The position numbers were made by a program, and so were the translations under genes. Of a DNA stretch of 64,000 bases, positions 28,057 to 37,008 are shown in pieces. Every line of letters begins with the position of its first letter. Within the stretch, counting starts at the first letter, position 1. Source of the DNA: Thermoactinomyces mirandus (lineage in GTDB: Bacteria > Bacillota > Bacilli > Thermoactinomycetales > Thermoactinomycetaceae); NCBI RefSeq assembly GCF_013868055.1, contig NZ_JACEOL010000036.1, positions 62,001 to 126,000 of the forward strand, read 5' to 3'. The notes under the pieces are model-generated. The model was not told where the DNA came from and searched no databases. It saw only the letters and a list, made by a program, of their open reading frames with translations.

Positions 28057-29337
28057 ATGCGAGATTGGCGTGAAATTGAGTTGTGGAAAGATGTGACAGA
28101 TGCTGAGTGGAACGACTGGCTGTGGCAATTGACACATACAATTAAAAACGTGGACGACTTGGGCAAGGTGATCAACCTGAGTCCGGAAGAAATAGAAGGG
28201 GCGGAAGTTTCCGGACAGACGATTCCGCTGAACATTACTCCTTACTATGCGCTGCTGATGGACCCCGATAATCCCCGTGATCCGGTTCGGATACAATCCG
28301 TTCCTGTCTCGTCGGAATTGAACCGCACTCCATATGACATGAAAGATCCACTTCTGGAGGATACCGACTCTCCCGTACCAGGCTTGACGCACCGTTATCC
28401 GGACAGGGTACTGTTTCTGATCACCAATCAATGCTCCATGTATTGCCGTTATTGCACACGCCGTCGGTTTTCAGGGCAAATTGGGATGGGTGTTCCCAAA
28501 AAACAGATGGATGCCTGCATCGACTATATTCGAAATACGCCACAGGTAAGGGATGTCCTTTTGTCAGGAGGGGACGCGTTGCTGGTCAATGATCGCATTC
28601 TGGAATATTTGCTGCAAAACCTGCGCGAGATTCCCCATGTGGAAATTATTCGGATTGGAACGCGGGCCCCGGTCGTGTTCCCGCAGCGGATTACGGAAAA
28701 TTTGTGCCGGATTTTGAAAAAGTACCATCCCGTCTGGATTAATACCCATTTCAACCATCCGAAAGAAATTACCGCAGAATCAAGACGGGCTTGTGAGATG
28801 CTGGCAGACGCCGGGGTTCCCCTAGGAAATCAATCTGTCATTCTCGCAGGAATCAATGACTGTCCGCATGTGATGAAAAAATTGATGCATGAACTGGTAA
28901 AAATCCGCGTGCGTCCCTACTATATCTATCAATGCGACCTATCGGAAGGAATCGGGCATTTTCGCGCTCCGGTCGCAAAAGGTCTGGAAATTGTTGAATA
29001 TTTGCGCGGACACACATCGGGCTATGCCGTTCCCACTTTTGTGGTCGATGCACCGGGAGGCGGTGGCAAGATTCCGCTCAGCCCCAACTATATCCTCTCC
29101 CAAAGTCCGGACAAGACGGTGTTGCGCAATTTTGAAGGGGTGATAACCAGCTATCCGGAACCTCACCGCTACAAGCCGCACAATCCGGAGGAATGTGAAT
29201 ATTGCCAGACAGCGGGCGAGCAGGTGGGAATTGCCGCATTAATGGATGATGAACGGGTCAATCTGGAGCCTAAACAGCTGGAACGGGAAGAGCGCCGGAG
29301 CCTGGGCGGCAGGAATCTGGCTGTCGGACACCGCTGA
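28057..29337 (+). CDS. kamA: Lysine 2,3-aminomutase
   Basis: KamA is a radical-SAM, PLP-dependent enzyme that converts L-lysine to L-beta-lysine. The 426-residue protein has the radical-SAM cluster motif CSMYCRYC (Cys near residues 125, 129 and 132), the LSGGDALL segment and the C-terminal zinc cysteines in EECEYC near residue 380. These fit catabolic LAM, as opposed to EpmB/YjeK, which lack this C-terminal zinc extension. The ATG at 28057 is 9 bases behind AAAGGAG. It catalyses the first step of the pathway encoded by this operon. Confidence 0.96.
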   Translation: MRDWREIELWKDVTDAEWNDWLWQLTHTIKNVDDLGKVINLSPEEIEGAEVSGQTIPLNITPYYALLMDPDNPRDPVRIQSVPVSSELNRTPYDMKDPLLEDTDSPVPGLTHRYPDRVLFLITNQCSMYCRYCTRRRFSGQIGMGVPKKQMDACIDYIRNTPQVRDVLLSGGDALLVNDRILEYLLQNLREIPHVEIIRIGTRAPVVFPQRITENLCRILKKYHPVWINTHFNHPKEITAESRRACEMLADAGVPLGNQSVILAGINDCPHVMKKLMHELVKIRVRPYYIYQCDLSEGIGHFRAPVAKGLEIVEYLRGHTSGYAVPTFVVDAPGGGGKIPLSPNYILSQSPDKTVLRNFEGVITSYPEPHRYKPHNPEECEYCQTAGEQVGIAALMDDERVNLEPKQLEREERRSLGGRNLAVGHR

Positions 29338-29349
29338 CGAGGGATGTGA

Positions 29350-30378
29350 ATGAAACCAATCCGTTCGATCTCAGTGATCGGTTTATCCAAAAATGCCGGA
29401 AAAACAACCGTGTTAAATGCATTGATCCATGATTATCCAAAGTCCGGTTTTCCCCTTGGCCTTTTAAGCATGGGGGTTGATGGAGAACAGCGTGATGCCT
29501 GGAGCGGGAGAGAAAAACCACCCATCCGGGTACGGAAAAATATGCTGGTGGCCACTTCGGCTTTTTGGCTGAACCGTCAGCCGGGAAATTGGGAAGTGCT
29601 CCAGGATTGCGGGATTTCCTCGGTATTGGGAAAAGTTTATATTGCCCGTGCCAAACGGGAGGGGGCGGTGCAACTGGCCGGAATCCCGACCAGAAACGGG
29701 GCGAAGCAGGCAATGCGCTTGCTCAGTGAGGCCGGCGCAGAAAAAATTTTGCTGGATGGCGCCTATGACCGTCGCTCTCCATCTTGTCCCCAATTGACTG
29801 ATGCGAGCATTGTTGTGATTGGTGCTTCACTCAGCCCCAGCTTGACAGAGGTGATCAAAAAAGCGAAAGAATGGTTTCGTCTCTTTCGATTGAAAGAGAG
29901 TACCGCTCCCCTTGAGCGGCAGGCCGGGCATATCGCCATAAAACGGAGGCGAGTGGTTGGGGTGTTGGAAGGACGCCTTGAAATCCTGCCTTTATCCGGT
30001 TTCCTTGAACTGAAGGTCAGAGAGAAGGAGTGGATTCAAAATAATTGGGATGCGTTGGCAATGGCAGGGGCGTTGACAGACCAAATGCTTGAGACCCTGC
30101 TGCAACATCGTCAGGCCGTTCGCCTGATTATTCCCAGTGCTGCTCATTTGTTTGTCCATTTGCCAATGTTTTATCGATTTCACCGGCAAGGAGGCGAGAT
30201 CCGGGTACTGGAACCGATTCGCCTGATCAAAGCAGCCATTAACCCGGATTCCCCGGAGGGCTATTCCTTTCCACCGCAGGAGATGAAAGAAAAAATCGGC
30301 CAAGTCTGTTTTCCCCTGCCAGTGGTGGATGCGGTCCGGGATCCGCGGGAACAGGGAGTGTGGGATGGTGTTTTGTGA
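29350..30378 (+). CDS. kamB: Lysine-fermentation P-loop protein KamB
   Basis: A 342-residue protein, found in kam clusters of lysine fermenters and called KamB there. It has an N-terminal P-loop GLSKNAGKTT (about residues 10-20) with a SIMIBI-like start. A DGAYDRRS segment near residue 140 may be the Walker B region. The biochemical role is not established. Because it is always paired with the MutS-like KamC and the B12-dependent KamDE, a role in maturation or reactivation of the aminomutase is a reasonable inference. It lies 12 bases behind kamA and overlaps kamC by 14 bases. Confidence 0.85.
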   Translation: MKPIRSISVIGLSKNAGKTTVLNALIHDYPKSGFPLGLLSMGVDGEQRDAWSGREKPPIRVRKNMLVATSAFWLNRQPGNWEVLQDCGISSVLGKVYIARAKREGAVQLAGIPTRNGAKQAMRLLSEAGAEKILLDGAYDRRSPSCPQLTDASIVVIGASLSPSLTEVIKKAKEWFRLFRLKESTAPLERQAGHIAIKRRRVVGVLEGRLEILPLSGFLELKVREKEWIQNNWDALAMAGALTDQMLETLLQHRQAVRLIIPSAAHLFVHLPMFYRFHRQGGEIRVLEPIRLIKAAINPDSPEGYSFPPQEMKEKIGQVCFPLPVVDAVRDPREQGVWDGVL

Positions 30379-31990
30379 CCGCCAGACTGAGGAAGATCTT
30401 GATCTGTCTTTCTGTTTTCAATGGTTTCAGCCGCTTACCCCATATGGCAGGCAAAGAAAAAAGGAGCTTTCTCCCTTTCTGCCAGGGCAGGAAGATGCGT
30501 GGCAACAATGTTTGCAAGAACAGGAAACCATGATCCGGTTGATGAAAGACCACTCCGGTTTCACAGAATCCCTTAGCCGCCGGTTAGGCAATATCCCGGA
30601 CATTTCTCCGGTCCTGCGAAAACTGGCAGAATCGGAAACGCCTCAACTGACGGAATGGTTTGATCTGAAAACATTTTTATGGGCTCTGAAGGAGATTCAT
30701 CTGCTTTTGCAAAAAACGGCCCTGTCCAGCCTGATTTTTCCGGACGGGCAAACGGCAAGCAAGTGTGAGCATGCGATCCGGCTTTTAAATCCTTCCCCGG
30801 AGTTAACGCCCACTTTTTGGTTTGATGATGCTTATGATGAGCGTCTGAAGATGTCCAGAAAAAAGTGGCGCCAGTTGCGGGCCGGGCAGCAAAGAGAAAA
30901 TGAGCAGACGGCACAGCGGATCGAACAGAAAACCGGTCGTCTTCGCAACCGGTTTGGAGAATGGGTGGTTCCCAAAAAACCGGATCAGTTTCTTGCGTGG
31001 GAAACCATGCCGGAACTGGAGCATGTCCGGGAAACGGTACATGAAGTGGTCTATCGGTGCAAACCGGTAGGAAACGGTGAAATTGACCGGTTGGAAGAAG
31101 AAATTGCCCGGTTGGAACAGGAGGTCAGTGAACGCCTGGTGCAAAAGTTTGCTCCCCTGGTTCCGGAGTTGGAAAGTTGGCTGCAAAAGATCACGCACCT
31201 TGACCTGCAATGTGCCCGGGTACGGGCAGCTGAACATTGGCAGGGAGTCCGGCCGCGATGGTCACCGGATCATTTCCGGATGGAAGGGGCTTTTCATCCC
31301 GCTGTGGAAAAACAGCTTGCGGAAGAGGGCTGTTCCATGACCCGGCTTGATTGCACAATCAGGCAAGGAGTCACGGTGATTATTGGCCCGAATATGGGCG
31401 GAAAAACCGTCGCCTTGAGAACATTGGGACTGGTTGCTGTTCTTTCGCAATGGGGATTTTTTGTACCGGCTTCGTCCTGTGAGATGCCACTCTTTTCATG
31501 GGTGGCCGGCATCATGGGCGACAAGCAGGGAATCAGGCAAGGGCTGAGCCGGTTTGGCGCCGAAATGGCCCGGCTTCGTGATTGGATCAGCCGTAAGGAA
31601 ACAGGGTTGTTGCTGCTGGATGAAATCGGAAGCGGAACCAATCCGGTCGAAGGGTCCGCGTTGTCAGAGGCAGTCACCGCCTATCTGGCGAAACAGCCGT
31701 ATTGGACCGTTCATGTGACGCATTACCGGGAAGTGCTGGCAGTTAAGAAGATTCGCTTGTATCAGGTTTCGGGCATTTCGGGGCGGTTGAAAGTGCCGGC
31801 AGAAAAGCAGACTGTCAGGGAAATCCGGCAGACTTTGCGGGAAATGATGGATTACCGGCTTGTTTCCGTTACAAAGGCCGCTTCGGTTCCGCACGAAGCG
31901 CTTTGGATTGTCGAGCAACTTGGCCTGCCTTCGCAAATTGTCCGGCTGGCCAGACAAAAAGTGGCGGGAAGGGGGATGGACAATGGATAA
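30365..31990 (+). CDS. kamC: MutS-like ATPase KamC
   Basis: A 541-residue protein with a MutS-type C-terminal ATPase: Walker A GPNMGGKT near residue 342, Walker B LLLLDEIGSGTNPVEG and the H-loop VTHY. The N-terminal mismatch-recognition and connector domains of MutS are absent, so it is not a DNA-repair MutS1. A coiled-coil clamp-like region precedes the ATPase. It belongs to the KamC group found with lysine 5,6-aminomutase. Its target is probably a protein (KamDE) and not DNA; this is inference. The ATG at 30365 follows an AGGGAGTG site; upstream extension is not conserved. It overlaps kamB and kamD. Confidence 0.87.
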   Translation: MVFCDRQTEEDLDLSFCFQWFQPLTPYGRQRKKELSPFLPGQEDAWQQCLQEQETMIRLMKDHSGFTESLSRRLGNIPDISPVLRKLAESETPQLTEWFDLKTFLWALKEIHLLLQKTALSSLIFPDGQTASKCEHAIRLLNPSPELTPTFWFDDAYDERLKMSRKKWRQLRAGQQRENEQTAQRIEQKTGRLRNRFGEWVVPKKPDQFLAWETMPELEHVRETVHEVVYRCKPVGNGEIDRLEEEIARLEQEVSERLVQKFAPLVPELESWLQKITHLDLQCARVRAAEHWQGVRPRWSPDHFRMEGAFHPAVEKQLAEEGCSMTRLDCTIRQGVTVIIGPNMGGKTVALRTLGLVAVLSQWGFFVPASSCEMPLFSWVAGIMGDKQGIRQGLSRFGAEMARLRDWISRKETGLLLLDEIGSGTNPVEGSALSEAVTAYLAKQPYWTVHVTHYREVLAVKKIRLYQVSGISGRLKVPAEKQTVREIRQTLREMMDYRLVSVTKAASVPHEALWIVEQLGLPSQIVRLARQKVAGRGMDNG

Positions 31991-33566
31991 ACTGTGGCTC
32001 GATCCGGTTATGATTGACCGTGCGCGCCAGGCGGCAAAAGAGATCGCTGCCCGGGTGGACCATTATATTTCCAGCCGAACCACCGTTGCTGTTGAACGGA
32101 CGGTTTTGAGGCTGTTGGGAATTGATGGTACCAATGCGGAATCGGTACCGCTTCCCAATGTGGTTGTCGACCATTTATTGGCCAATGGGTGCCTGGAAAC
32201 GGGAGCGGCTTATTGGGTGATCAATGCCATGATTGTCCGGCAATGTACTGCTCAGGAAATTGCGGAACAGGTGGCGGAAGGCAAGCTTGACCTGACCCGT
32301 CTTTCCCAGGTCTCTCCCTTTGAAATCAGGAAAAAAGGAAAAGAACTTGCCTGCGCCGCCCTTGATAAAATTAAGCAAAACCGGTACACCAGAGATCGCC
32401 TGATTCAAAAAACCGGAACGGGGAAAAAGCCTTATTTGTACGTCATTGTAGCTACCGGGGATATTTATGAGGATGTGATCCAGGCCAGATCTGCCGTCAG
32501 ACAGGGTGCGGACATTATTGCCGTGATCCGCAGCACGGGACAGAGTTTGCTTGACTATGTCCCGTATGGTTTGACCAGGGAAGGGTTTGGCGGCACTTTT
32601 GCCACCCGGGAAAATTTCCGCATGATGCGAAAAGCGCTGGATGAGGCGGGCAGGGAAGCAGGGCGGTATATCCGTCTGTGCAACTACTGCTCCGGCTTGT
32701 GCATGCCGGAGATTGCCGCGATGGGAGCGCTTGAGCGGCTGGATGTCATGCTGAATGATGCATTGTACGGGATATTGTTCCGCGATATCAACATGCAGCG
32801 GACATTGATTGATCAGGCGTTTTCCCGGATGATTAACAGCTATGCCGGGATCATGATCAATACCGGAGAGGACAATTATCTGACTACCGCCGATGCGGAA
32901 GAAGCGGCACACACTGTGCTGGCTTCCCAGTTTATCAATGAACAGCTGGCTTTTCTGTCAGGGCTGTCACAGAAACAAATGGGTCTGGGGCATGCGTTTG
33001 AGATCAATCCCGATCTGGAAGACGGCTTGCTGTGGGAAATCGCCCAGGCACGGATGGTGAGGCAGATTTTTCCGGAAGCCCCGTTAAAATATATGCCTCC
33101 GACAAAGCATATGACAGGAAACATTTTTAAAGGACATGTCCAGAATGCACTTTTCAATATGGTGGGCGTCATGACCAATCAGGAAGTGCAATTGTTGGGC
33201 ATGATGACGGAAGCAATGCATACTCCCTATATCCATGACCGGCAATTGGCCATTGAAAACGCGGCCTACGTTTTCCATAATGCCCGCCACCTGGGGGAAG
33301 AGATTTTGTTCAGGCCGGGAGGGCGGATTGAAAAAAGAGCGCAGCATGTATTGAAAAAGGCAGCGGAAATGCTGGAGGAAGTGCGGCAAATGGGGCTGTT
33401 TAAGGCGCTGGAAAAAGGAATGTTCGCGGATGTGAAGCGTTCCTTCACGGGTGGAAAAGGATTGCGGGGAGTACTTGAAAAAGGCAGTGGATATTTTAAT
33501 CCAGTTGAGGAAGAACTCCGGTTACGGCTCGGGCTTGTGCCAAGGGAAGGAGCGGACGGATCATGA
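31983..33566 (+). CDS. kamD: Lysine 5,6-aminomutase alpha subunit
   Basis: KamD is the large subunit of the adenosylcobalamin- and PLP-dependent aminomutase that converts beta-lysine to 3,5-diaminohexanoate. The 527-residue product is close to the roughly 516-residue Clostridium protein and shows the TIM-barrel pattern and C-terminal tail of the family. The ATG at 31983 lies inside the kamC 3' end (overlap 8 bases) and gives the conserved DKLWLDPVMIDRAR start. The upstream extension to 31860 overlaps kamC and is rejected. Stop overlaps kamE (ATGA). Confidence 0.95.
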   Translation: MDKLWLDPVMIDRARQAAKEIAARVDHYISSRTTVAVERTVLRLLGIDGTNAESVPLPNVVVDHLLANGCLETGAAYWVINAMIVRQCTAQEIAEQVAEGKLDLTRLSQVSPFEIRKKGKELACAALDKIKQNRYTRDRLIQKTGTGKKPYLYVIVATGDIYEDVIQARSAVRQGADIIAVIRSTGQSLLDYVPYGLTREGFGGTFATRENFRMMRKALDEAGREAGRYIRLCNYCSGLCMPEIAAMGALERLDVMLNDALYGILFRDINMQRTLIDQAFSRMINSYAGIMINTGEDNYLTTADAEEAAHTVLASQFINEQLAFLSGLSQKQMGLGHAFEINPDLEDGLLWEIAQARMVRQIFPEAPLKYMPPTKHMTGNIFKGHVQNALFNMVGVMTNQEVQLLGMMTEAMHTPYIHDRQLAIENAAYVFHNARHLGEEILFRPGGRIEKRAQHVLKKAAEMLEEVRQMGLFKALEKGMFADVKRSFTGGKGLRGVLEKGSGYFNPVEEELRLRLGLVPREGADGS

Positions 33567-34306
33567 ACATCGATTTTACCCACGTCAAGCCTTACGGTGA
33601 TACTTTGAATGACGGCATGGTGCAATTAAGTTTCACCCTGCCTGTTCCCTGCGGTGAAGAAGCAAGAGAAGCGGCAAGGCAACTGGCGGAAAAGATGGGG
33701 CTGGATGAGCCGCAGGTTTATCATATGAAGGATCTGGGAGTTGACTTCACCTTTTTTGTCGTTTACGGAAAATGCCGGCATTTTGTTGATTATGCCGCCA
33801 TCCGGGTACCCAAGTTCCAAAACAGCCGCATGAATTTTGAGGAAATCAATCAGTTCATCCGGGAGAGAATCGGGCGGAAGGTGGTCGTCGTCGGGGCTTG
33901 TACAGGGACTGATGCGCATACCGTCGGTATTGATGCGATCATGAACATGAAAGGCTACAACGGGGAATATGGCCTGGAACGGTACCCGGAAATCGAGGCT
34001 TACAATCTCGGCAGTCAGGTTGAAAATGAAGCATTGATTGTCAGAGCGATAGAGTACCGGGCAGATGTGCTGCTGGTTTCGCAGGTAGTGACACAAAAAG
34101 ACATCCATATTACCAATTTGACCGGGCTGGTTGAACTGTTGGAAGCGGAAGGAATCAGAGACCGGTTTATCCTGATTTGCGGGGGGCCGCGCATTGATCA
34201 CGAACTGGCACTGGAATTGGGATTTGATGCCGGTTTTGGCCCGGGAACACTTGCTCCGGATGTGGCCTCCTACTTTGTTCAGGAAATGGTGCGGCGGAAG
34301 AGATAG
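33563..34306 (+). CDS. kamE: Lysine 5,6-aminomutase beta subunit
   Basis: KamE is the cobalamin-binding subunit. The 247-residue protein carries the DAHTVG base-off/His-on motif (DxHxxG, His near residue 119). The lysine at residue 130 in NMKGY corresponds to the PLP-binding Lys144 of the Clostridium enzyme, 11 residues behind the His as there. A Rossmann B12 domain follows, ending in CGGPRI and GFGPG. Both catalytic lysine and cobalt ligand are therefore intact. It is the last gene of the kam operon; no strong terminator was found, only a weak 7-bp stem at 34334-34364. Confidence 0.96.
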   Translation: MNIDFTHVKPYGDTLNDGMVQLSFTLPVPCGEEAREAARQLAEKMGLDEPQVYHMKDLGVDFTFFVVYGKCRHFVDYAAIRVPKFQNSRMNFEEINQFIRERIGRKVVVVGACTGTDAHTVGIDAIMNMKGYNGEYGLERYPEIEAYNLGSQVENEALIVRAIEYRADVLLVSQVVTQKDIHITNLTGLVELLEAEGIRDRFILICGGPRIDHELALELGFDAGFGPGTLAPDVASYFVQEMVRRKR

Positions 34307-34445
34307 AGGAGCAAGTCGGGAGTTTGATATTAAAAGCCAGCTCATGTCTCGAAGGAACTGGCTTATATCTACATAAATAAAATAGTAGAGATCAATATGA
34401 TTAAGTTAAAGTTTCAGCATTATACGAAAAAAGCCAGGTGGACAG

Positions 34446-34476
34446 TTGAGATATATTATAAAATAAAATATATAAT
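34446..34476 (+). promoter_or_regulatory. AT-rich promoter candidate for the toxin gene
   Basis: TTGAGA (34446-34451) is followed after 17 bases by TATATA (34469-34474), or after 19 by TATAAT (34471-34476). The ATG of the toxin gene is about 50 bases further on. Confidence 0.4.
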
Positions 34477-34524
34477 TCCAGGATAGCTTTTTTAATCCAC
34501 AGAGTGGAGTTTCGAAAGGAAGAT

Positions 34525-36024
34525 ATGGGGAAAGTTCTCAGGCACTCTATGATCCTTTTTTTATTGGCAGGGGTAGGCATGAGTTGCTTGTTTCCCGCAG
34601 AAGTTTATGCGGACAGAAGTTTTCAGGTTCCAGAGGTGCAAGAAGACTTCGGGCAGGTTGACCAGGCACCGGAACCGCAAGCGGAAACAGAGTCAATCTC
34701 TCAAAATACGCAGAAAGAAAGCGGAACCTGGGACTGGATCACCAAACCTGTCTCTGATGGTTGGAAGTGGGCGGGGGAAAAGATTGCTGCCGCAAAGGAA
34801 TGGACGAAGGAAAAAGCCTCCGCTTTTTGGGAGGGGATTGAAAAAGTCCTGGCCTTGCTCACTTCCGTAGTCATTGTCGTCGGCCACTTCTTCAAAGGAT
34901 TCGGCAAACTGCTGGTCGATACGATAACCGGAATCTGGGACATTTTGGCCAATCCGATCGACAGTCTCATGGGCATCATCCATGCCGTCACACATCCCGT
35001 TGAGACGGGAAAAGCGATTTGGCAAGCCATTTCCGAATCATGGATGAGAGATGTTGTTAATGGAGACGCCAAAAGCCGCGCGGAATGGTTTGGTTATGCT
35101 GCAGGAGAAATGGTTTTGGCTGTTTTTGGAACAAAAGGAGCAGGCAAAGCCGCAAAATGGGCCAGAGAAAGCAAAGCCATGTCAAGTGGACGCCGCCGTC
35201 TCATCGACCGCCTGCCTGCCCCGGTGCAAAAGTTCTTCCGCAAAGACGGCTGGAGAAACATGGCCGATTTCTACTTTCGCGGTCAGAAAATCAACTGGAA
35301 AAACACCCTGATCACCGGTGCAACAGGTATTTCCTTGTTGGGGATGGGCTTCTTTGGCGTTCCCAAAGTTGTAAAGTTCGTCAACAAGATCGATATCGAT
35401 TGTTCCTTTGCAGCCCATCAGTCCGCTGACAGTTACCTGGCAGCCATGCTGCTTCCGAAATTGGAATGTGATTTTTCGTATGATAAAGATGGGGGAAATG
35501 GTTCGGGGCCTACAGGGAACAAGATTATAGGCAAAATGGTTAAAGAAGGTAATAAAGCAAAATATACTAATCCTTCTGGAAATGAGTTGCATTGGTTTGA
35601 ACAACGCCCAAAGGATATTGAAAATAAAATAAAAAGTGATTTAAAAAGCAAAGATGTTGGAAAAGCAACCGAAGCAAAAGTGGCTGACTATGTAAGAAAA
35701 ATAAAGGAAGTAAAAGGGGTTGGAAAGAGTATTTTAAGATCAGATAATGAAACTGCCGGAGATTTAGATGTTGAAACAAAGGATGAAATCATTGAGGTAA
35801 AAAGATCGATGAGGTCTATTGGAGATAAATTAGACCAATTTGATAAATATATTGATTCAAATAATAAGGAATTTATGAATCCTTACAACAAAAAAGTCAT
35901 CCTATATATTGACAAACCTTTAAAAAAATTACATCCAAGTGATCAAAAGCGGTTAGATATTATTAAGGGAAAAGGGGTTACAATTGTTAATTCATTAGAG
36001 GAATTAGAGGAGGTATTAAAGTAA
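34525..36024 (+). CDS. Secreted polymorphic-toxin-like protein, PD-(D/E)XK-type C-terminus
   Basis: A 499-residue exported protein that I read as a polymorphic toxin. It has a signal peptide (about residues 1-30, ending VYA before DRS), a Glu/Gln-rich linker, a Trp-rich amphipathic stretch and a hydrophobic region. A pre-toxin-like segment (AEWFGYAAGE, near residue 190) follows. The C-terminal 170 residues change character: base composition becomes AT-rich near 35,500. There the motif AGDLDV...EIIEVKR (near residues 412-427) fits the D...ExK core of the PD-(D/E)XK nuclease fold. This suggests a DNase or RNase tip. A cognate immunity gene follows after 1 base. The ATG at 34525 gives a clean signal peptide; GTG at 34504 is an alternative. 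Confidence 0.72.
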   Translation: MGKVLRHSMILFLLAGVGMSCLFPAEVYADRSFQVPEVQEDFGQVDQAPEPQAETESISQNTQKESGTWDWITKPVSDGWKWAGEKIAAAKEWTKEKASAFWEGIEKVLALLTSVVIVVGHFFKGFGKLLVDTITGIWDILANPIDSLMGIIHAVTHPVETGKAIWQAISESWMRDVVNGDAKSRAEWFGYAAGEMVLAVFGTKGAGKAAKWARESKAMSSGRRRLIDRLPAPVQKFFRKDGWRNMADFYFRGQKINWKNTLITGATGISLLGMGFFGVPKVVKFVNKIDIDCSFAAHQSADSYLAAMLLPKLECDFSYDKDGGNGSGPTGNKIIGKMVKEGNKAKYTNPSGNELHWFEQRPKDIENKIKSDLKSKDVGKATEAKVADYVRKIKEVKGVGKSILRSDNETAGDLDVETKDEIIEVKRSMRSIGDKLDQFDKYIDSNNKEFMNPYNKKVILYIDKPLKKLHPSDQKRLDIIKGKGVTIVNSLEELEEVLK

Positions 36025-36025
36025 T

Positions 36026-36529
36026 ATGGGAACCCCTGCAAACATTTTAATACCGTATCAAGAATATACTCCGGAAAAGTTTTTATTCAATGTGATTGTG
36101 TCAGCTTATTTTGCTAATTTGCAAGTACGAGTTGGTAATGTAGAGTATTTTAATGATGGGCATTTTAAATATATGCAAACAAATATTTGTGAAAAATTGG
36201 ATGGCAAACAATTTTGTCCAAAACAGTTTTTGTTATATGTGAGTAGAAAAGATAAATATCCTGGCGAATCCTTCTATTATTATGAAGATGTCGGACTGGA
36301 TCCGAGTCTTGAATTATGTCGTGTTGGATACATCGAGGACATTAAAGATGTTAAGGATATTGTTTTTCGGTTTAGCTATGAATATTTGAAAAGAAACCCC
36401 AAACATTATTTTTGGGTACCGGACTTCGACTGGGTGTATACATGGGAGGATATGCAAAAATTAAAGAACTCCTATGACCCTTATTGGTGTTATAAGGACC
36501 CAAAAACAGGAAAATTTGAAGAAGATTAG
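36026..36529 (+). CDS. Probable immunity protein of the adjacent toxin
   Basis: A 167-residue acidic, aromatic-rich soluble protein of unrecognised family. It starts 1 base behind the toxin stop, indicating tight coupling. Low GC content matches the toxin tip rather than the N-terminal part, as expected when tip and immunity gene move together. There is no signal peptide, consistent with cytoplasmic neutralisation. The immunity role is inferred only from position and composition. Confidence 0.6.
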   Translation: MGTPANILIPYQEYTPEKFLFNVIVSAYFANLQVRVGNVEYFNDGHFKYMQTNICEKLDGKQFCPKQFLLYVSRKDKYPGESFYYYEDVGLDPSLELCRVGYIEDIKDVKDIVFRFSYEYLKRNPKHYFWVPDFDWVYTWEDMQKLKNSYDPYWCYKDPKTGKFEED

Positions 36530-36921
36530 TATATACCATGGAATGTTTATATGAAAAGGGGGAGTGTTACTCTAGGACTGTCCTTTTTATTTGGTGTTTT
36601 AATCAAGGAAATCGAATTTGCTTTTTCAGGGAAAACTGCAGAAAAATCTTAGATAGATTACCTTCTGAGTTATTTAAGATAGACTTAAAGCATGGCTAAT
36701 TTACTTTTTAGAGTAAAAAACAACCAGAACACAAAGAGCGGATTGAATCATTGGTCTTCTGTAAGGATTTAACTGAAAATCTCCCAAGTGTACATAATAA
36801 AGCACTGCGACCACCAGGTGGTTTTCCAAGAATTAAAAATAAGTTTTAAAATGAGGTGAACATCGTGGGCAAATATTTAGAAGCTGTCAGAGAGGGATCA
36901 GAAATATCAATTCTTCCCCAT
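36530..36921 (+). other. AT-rich decayed region behind the immunity gene
   Basis: A gap of about 390 bases. It shows short open stretches without starts or conserved ends, for example an open frame at about 36712-36849 ending in a GGFPRIKNKF-like tail. Such fragments are common behind polymorphic toxins, where displaced toxin tips or old immunity genes accumulate. I cannot assign a family. Confidence 0.4.
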
Positions 36922-36979
36922 AAAAAATCCCTCCATAGCAGACAGGCAAAAGAAAAGATAAACCTGTCTGCTATGGAGG
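36922..36979 (-). terminator. Strong terminator of the winged-helix gene
   Basis: On the minus strand a perfect 17-bp stem (plus 36930-36946 with 36963-36979) is followed by six T (plus-strand A at 36922-36927). It sits 30 bases behind the stop of the minus-strand gene. Confidence 0.85.
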
Positions 36980-37008
36980 AATCATATCAAACTTCGCCAG
37001 CCAATTTC

